From assembly GCF_051851475.1 (NCBI RefSeq), contig NZ_JBPUSJ010000004.1:124001-188000 (forward strand): a stretch of 64,000 bases of DNA, given 5' to 3'. Position numbers and translations under genes: made by a program. The stretch comes from Carboxylicivirga taeanensis (lineage in GTDB: Bacteria; Bacteroidota; Bacteroidia; Bacteroidales; Marinilabiliaceae). The stretch's first letter is position 1, and each line of letters begins with the position of its first letter. This document shows, piece by piece, positions 61,481 through 64,000 of the stretch. Below the pieces are notes generated by a model. The model searched no databases and was not told the DNA's origin. It saw nothing but the letters and a program-made list of their open reading frames with translations.

Positions 61481-63400
61481 ATGAAGCATTTAAAATATTT
61501 ATCAATCATACTGTTGCTGGCTTTTACAGCGTGCGACGATTTTCTTCAACGCGAGCCAATGGACTTTGGTTCTGATGAAGTGTTCTTTAAGGATGTTAAT
61601 GACATGTCGATGTTCACCGCAACATTCTATAAGAAATTGCCAGGTATGAACAATTGGTGGGGAGGTATTTATGCCACCGATAATAATAGTGATAATCAGG
61701 CCTCACACTGGCCTGATGCCAATTTGTTCAAAGGGCAGAAACAGACACCCTTAGTAAAGGATTCGGAGTGGAAGTTTGAAGTTATTCGTGATATCAACTA
61801 TTTCATCGATAAAATTGAGTACAATCGTGAAAATGCCGCGATATCTGGTTCCGAAGAGTTGGTAAATCATTATTTGGGTGAAGCCTATTTCTTCAGGGCA
61901 TATGATTACTTCCGCTTATTATCAAACATTGGCGATGTACCGATTATTAAAACGGTGCTTAGCGATAAGTACGAAGATTTAGTAGCAGCAAGTCAAAGAG
62001 CGCCTCGTAACGAGGTGGCCCGTTTCATCCTTAGTGACCTGGATAAGGCCGCAAGCCTTCTGTTAGATGAAGAGCCGGAGACTGGTCGTTTAAATCAGCA
62101 GGCTGCCCTGTTGTTTAAATCGAGAGTGGCTCTTTTCGAGGGAACTTGGTTGAAGTACCACCAGGGAACAGCTTTAGCACCAGGCAACAGTAAATGGCCT
62201 GGTAGCAAAATGTATCCTGATTTCGCTTTTGCCGGTGGATCAATCGAAAGTGAATACAATTACTTTTTTGAGCAGGCTTACACAGCCGCTGATGCTGTTG
62301 CACAACAAACCGAATTGTATGACAACTACCAAGAGCTTTTTAATCGAACAAGCGGAATCGAAGACATCGATGAAGTGATTCTGGCAGTGCACTATAGTAA
62401 AGGTATTGCTTCGCACAGTGCCACACACTATTTGGCACGCACAGGTGGGGGAACAGGCCTGACGCGCGCCTGCGTAGAATCCTTTTTGCTGACTGACGGA
62501 CGTCCGGTGTATGCTGATGTTAATAATCTATATCAGGGCGATGCCATGGTGCACAATGTGATTCAGAACCGGGATAATCGTCTGGTTCAATCAGTAAAAG
62601 ATGCAGGCTTTGTAACTCAACTAATCGATGTAGAGGGTCAAATGGTAGAGGATACCATCGTTGATTACCTCCCAAATATTTATTTCCTGGGTAATCAGGG
62701 AACAGCTACCGGTTATGAGCTTAAAAAGTGGATCAGCTACGAAGAAGGGCAGGACGAGCAAGGAGCCGGAACATCAGCTGTACCAGTATTTCGTGCTGCA
62801 GAGGCTTATTTGAACTATCTGGAAGCCTACTACGAGCGTCATAATGCACTTGATGGTAAATGCGATTTGTATTGGAAGGCTTTGCGAAAAAGAGCTGGAG
62901 TGAATGAGGATTACCAATTAACCATTAGTCTGACCGATTTGAGCCGGGAAAACGATTTGGCGACCAAGTCACGGAACACTTACGTTTCTCCAACGCTGTA
63001 TAATATTCGCCGGGAGCGTCGTTGTGAGTTTGTGGCTGAAGGACTTCGTTTCCTTGATTTGAAAAGGTGGCGGGCACTCGACCACATGGTGAAATACAAT
63101 GTTGAAGGCATCAACCTGTGGGAACAGATGCATGAACTGTATGAGCCAGAGCAGATCACTGCTGATATTGTGAGTCAGCCAGGTATGGGTAATTACATTC
63201 AGCCCCTTAAACTCAACTCAAGTGCCGAGTATTACGATGGTTATACGTTCCCAAAAGCACATTACCTGGAGCCAATTCCAGTGAGCGAAATTATTATGAC
63301 CTCAGAGAATGGCGATGTATCAACATCACCTATATACCAAAATCCAGGTTGGCCAGCTAAAGTAGCAGGTACAGCAGACTACAGTGCAGACCTGGATTAA
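61481..63400 (+). CDS. SusD/RagB lipoprotein of the GH18 locus
   Basis: A 639-residue SusD-family lipoprotein (FTAC, Cys18), longer than the other two in the window. The N-terminal DDFLQREPMDFGSDEVFF, the helical YFFRAYDYFRLLSNIGDVPI near 140 and the C-terminal RRERRCEFVAEGLRFLDLKRW segment identify the family. Insertions in the ligand-facing loops account for its extra length and may fit a longer or branched glycan. It follows susC by 32 bases and is followed by a strong hairpin and the GH20 gene. Confidence 0.93.
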   Translation: MKHLKYLSIILLLAFTACDDFLQREPMDFGSDEVFFKDVNDMSMFTATFYKKLPGMNNWWGGIYATDNNSDNQASHWPDANLFKGQKQTPLVKDSEWKFEVIRDINYFIDKIEYNRENAAISGSEELVNHYLGEAYFFRAYDYFRLLSNIGDVPIIKTVLSDKYEDLVAASQRAPRNEVARFILSDLDKAASLLLDEEPETGRLNQQAALLFKSRVALFEGTWLKYHQGTALAPGNSKWPGSKMYPDFAFAGGSIESEYNYFFEQAYTAADAVAQQTELYDNYQELFNRTSGIEDIDEVILAVHYSKGIASHSATHYLARTGGGTGLTRACVESFLLTDGRPVYADVNNLYQGDAMVHNVIQNRDNRLVQSVKDAGFVTQLIDVEGQMVEDTIVDYLPNIYFLGNQGTATGYELKKWISYEEGQDEQGAGTSAVPVFRAAEAYLNYLEAYYERHNALDGKCDLYWKALRKRAGVNEDYQLTISLTDLSRENDLATKSRNTYVSPTLYNIRRERRCEFVAEGLRFLDLKRWRALDHMVKYNVEGINLWEQMHELYEPEQITADIVSQPGMGNYIQPLKLNSSAEYYDGYTFPKAHYLEPIPVSEIIMTSENGDVSTSPIYQNPGWPAKVAGTADYSADLD

Positions 63401-63430
63401 CTAATTACAAATTACTGGATCTTATAATTT

Positions 63431-63467
63431 AAGACCTGCTTCACAGCTTGGTTGTGAAGCAGGTCTT
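63431..63467 (+). terminator. Strong hairpin, probable terminator
   Basis: A perfect 15-base stem (63431-63445 with 63453-63467) with a 7-base loop. No T-run follows, so termination efficiency is doubtful; it may instead protect the susCD message or reduce expression of the next gene. Confidence 0.6.
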
Positions 63468-63490
63468 ATGGTATTACTATGTCTTTTTAT

Positions 63491-64000
63491 ATGAGTAAAA
63501 TATGCAGGAAAATAGCCTTGATCATGCTGGTAATGATCGGGTTAGTGGCGACGGAGTCAATTGTGGCAATCAATGTTATTCCCTTGCCCAATAGCTATCA
63601 GTTAAAAGAAGGAGAGTTTCGATTTGATGCAGATACAAAATGGATTATTGAAAACGAGGCTCAGGCGCGGCTTTTGGATACGTTTACCGAGTTGTTTCGT
63701 ATCTCGGCTAACTATCACTACAATCCCCAAATAGGAGGAAAGGCTCGCCGTAATTACCTGCTCTTCAAAACAGATGCAACACTTGATAAGGAGGCCTATG
63801 AACTATCTGTCACCAAAAAGTCTATTGTTATTGAAGCCAGCGGGGATAAAGGGTTTTATTACGCCTTACAAACTTTAAAGCAGTTATTGCCTGTTGAGTT
63901 AATGGGCGAGCACTTTGCCGAGGGAGTAAGCTGGAGTGTTCCTGCTGTCATAATCAGTGATAGTCCCCAATTTCATTACCGGGGTTTTATGCTCGATGTA
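63491..64000 (+). CDS. GH20 beta-N-acetylhexosaminidase, N-terminal part
   Basis: An open frame runs off the window edge; 170 residues are visible from the ATG at 63491 (another in-frame ATG is at 63479). It begins with a signal peptide, then the GH20b domain with INVIPLPNSYQLKEGEF and GFYYALQTLKQLLP, and ends at FHYRGFMLDV, the first strand of the GH20 catalytic barrel. It should cleave terminal GlcNAc or GalNAc, completing the GH18-SusCD-GH20 set that would digest chitin-like or N-glycan-core fragments. The catalytic DE pair lies outside the window. Confidence 0.85.
   Translation, partial: MSKICRKIALIMLVMIGLVATESIVAINVIPLPNSYQLKEGEFRFDADTKWIIENEAQARLLDTFTELFRISANYHYNPQIGGKARRNYLLFKTDATLDKEAYELSVTKKSIVIEASGDKGFYYALQTLKQLLPVELMGEHFAEGVSWSVPAVIISDSPQFHYRGFMLDV

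Overview
The window is a stretch of a Bacteroidota chromosome. The evidence is four SusC/SusD outer-membrane import pairs (three complete loci with glycan enzymes, one with none), a FecR/ECF-sigma pair, Bacteroidota-type promoter elements (TTTG plus TAnnTTTG) and C-terminal type IX secretion (T9SS) sorting domains on two secreted proteins. The T9SS signals and a methyl-accepting chemotaxis protein point away from gut Bacteroides and towards a free-living, perhaps marine, member of the Bacteroidales/Marinilabiliales; that placement is inference. I see no rRNA, tRNA, CRISPR, insertion sequence or phage gene. Nearly all genes from 13.7 kb onward lie on the plus strand. Region 1 (1-13.2 kb) is housekeeping and stress: the end of an EamA-type transporter, a PAP2 phosphatase, a five-gene heavy-metal efflux operon (two His-rich proteins, CusB-like adaptor, CusA/CzcA-like pump, TolC-like channel), an eIF1/SUI1-like factor, a HAD phosphatase, a DUF2721 membrane protein, an acidic lipoprotein, and an arginine decarboxylase-agmatinase pair that makes putrescine. 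Region 2 (13.7-25.3 kb) is a mannose/N-glycan locus: GntR-UTRA regulator, ROK sugar kinase, FucP-type sugar transporter, two divergent GH92 alpha-mannosidase-like proteins, an (alpha/alpha)6 glycosidase-like lipoprotein and a phosphomannose isomerase with an extra N-terminal domain. It has no SusC/D. Two copies of one palindrome, at the regulator's own promoter and at the start of the first GH92 gene, look like its operators. Region 3 (25.4-41.9 kb) is a complete sialic-acid locus: divergent FCD-type GntR regulator, SusC/D, GH33 sialidase, GH20 hexosaminidase, SGNH-sialate O-acetylesterase fusion, second SGNH esterase, N-acetylneuraminate lyase, a mutarotase (kelch)-sodium symporter fusion, and an AGE-family 2-epimerase. 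A canonical promoter with a palindromic operator at the expected start of transcription precedes susC. Region 4 (42.1-50.2 kb) is an ECF sigma/FecR/STN-SusC/SusD/thioredoxin locus with no carbohydrate enzyme, so its substrate is unknown. Region 5 (50.6-53.4 kb) holds a chemoreceptor, a possible 50-residue membrane peptide and a Rnk/GreA-like factor. Region 6 (53.9 kb to the edge) is a GlcNAc-polymer or N-glycan-core locus: a T9SS-exported protein of unknown function, a T9SS-exported LamG-GH18 enzyme, a lipoprotein, SusC/D and the start of a GH20 hexosaminidase. Taken together, regions 2, 3 and 6 could dismantle sialylated N-glycans or similar glycoconjugates: sialic acid off the tips, hexosamine and mannose from the arms, and GH18 cutting the chitobiose core or chitin-like chains. 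Each locus carries different control logic.
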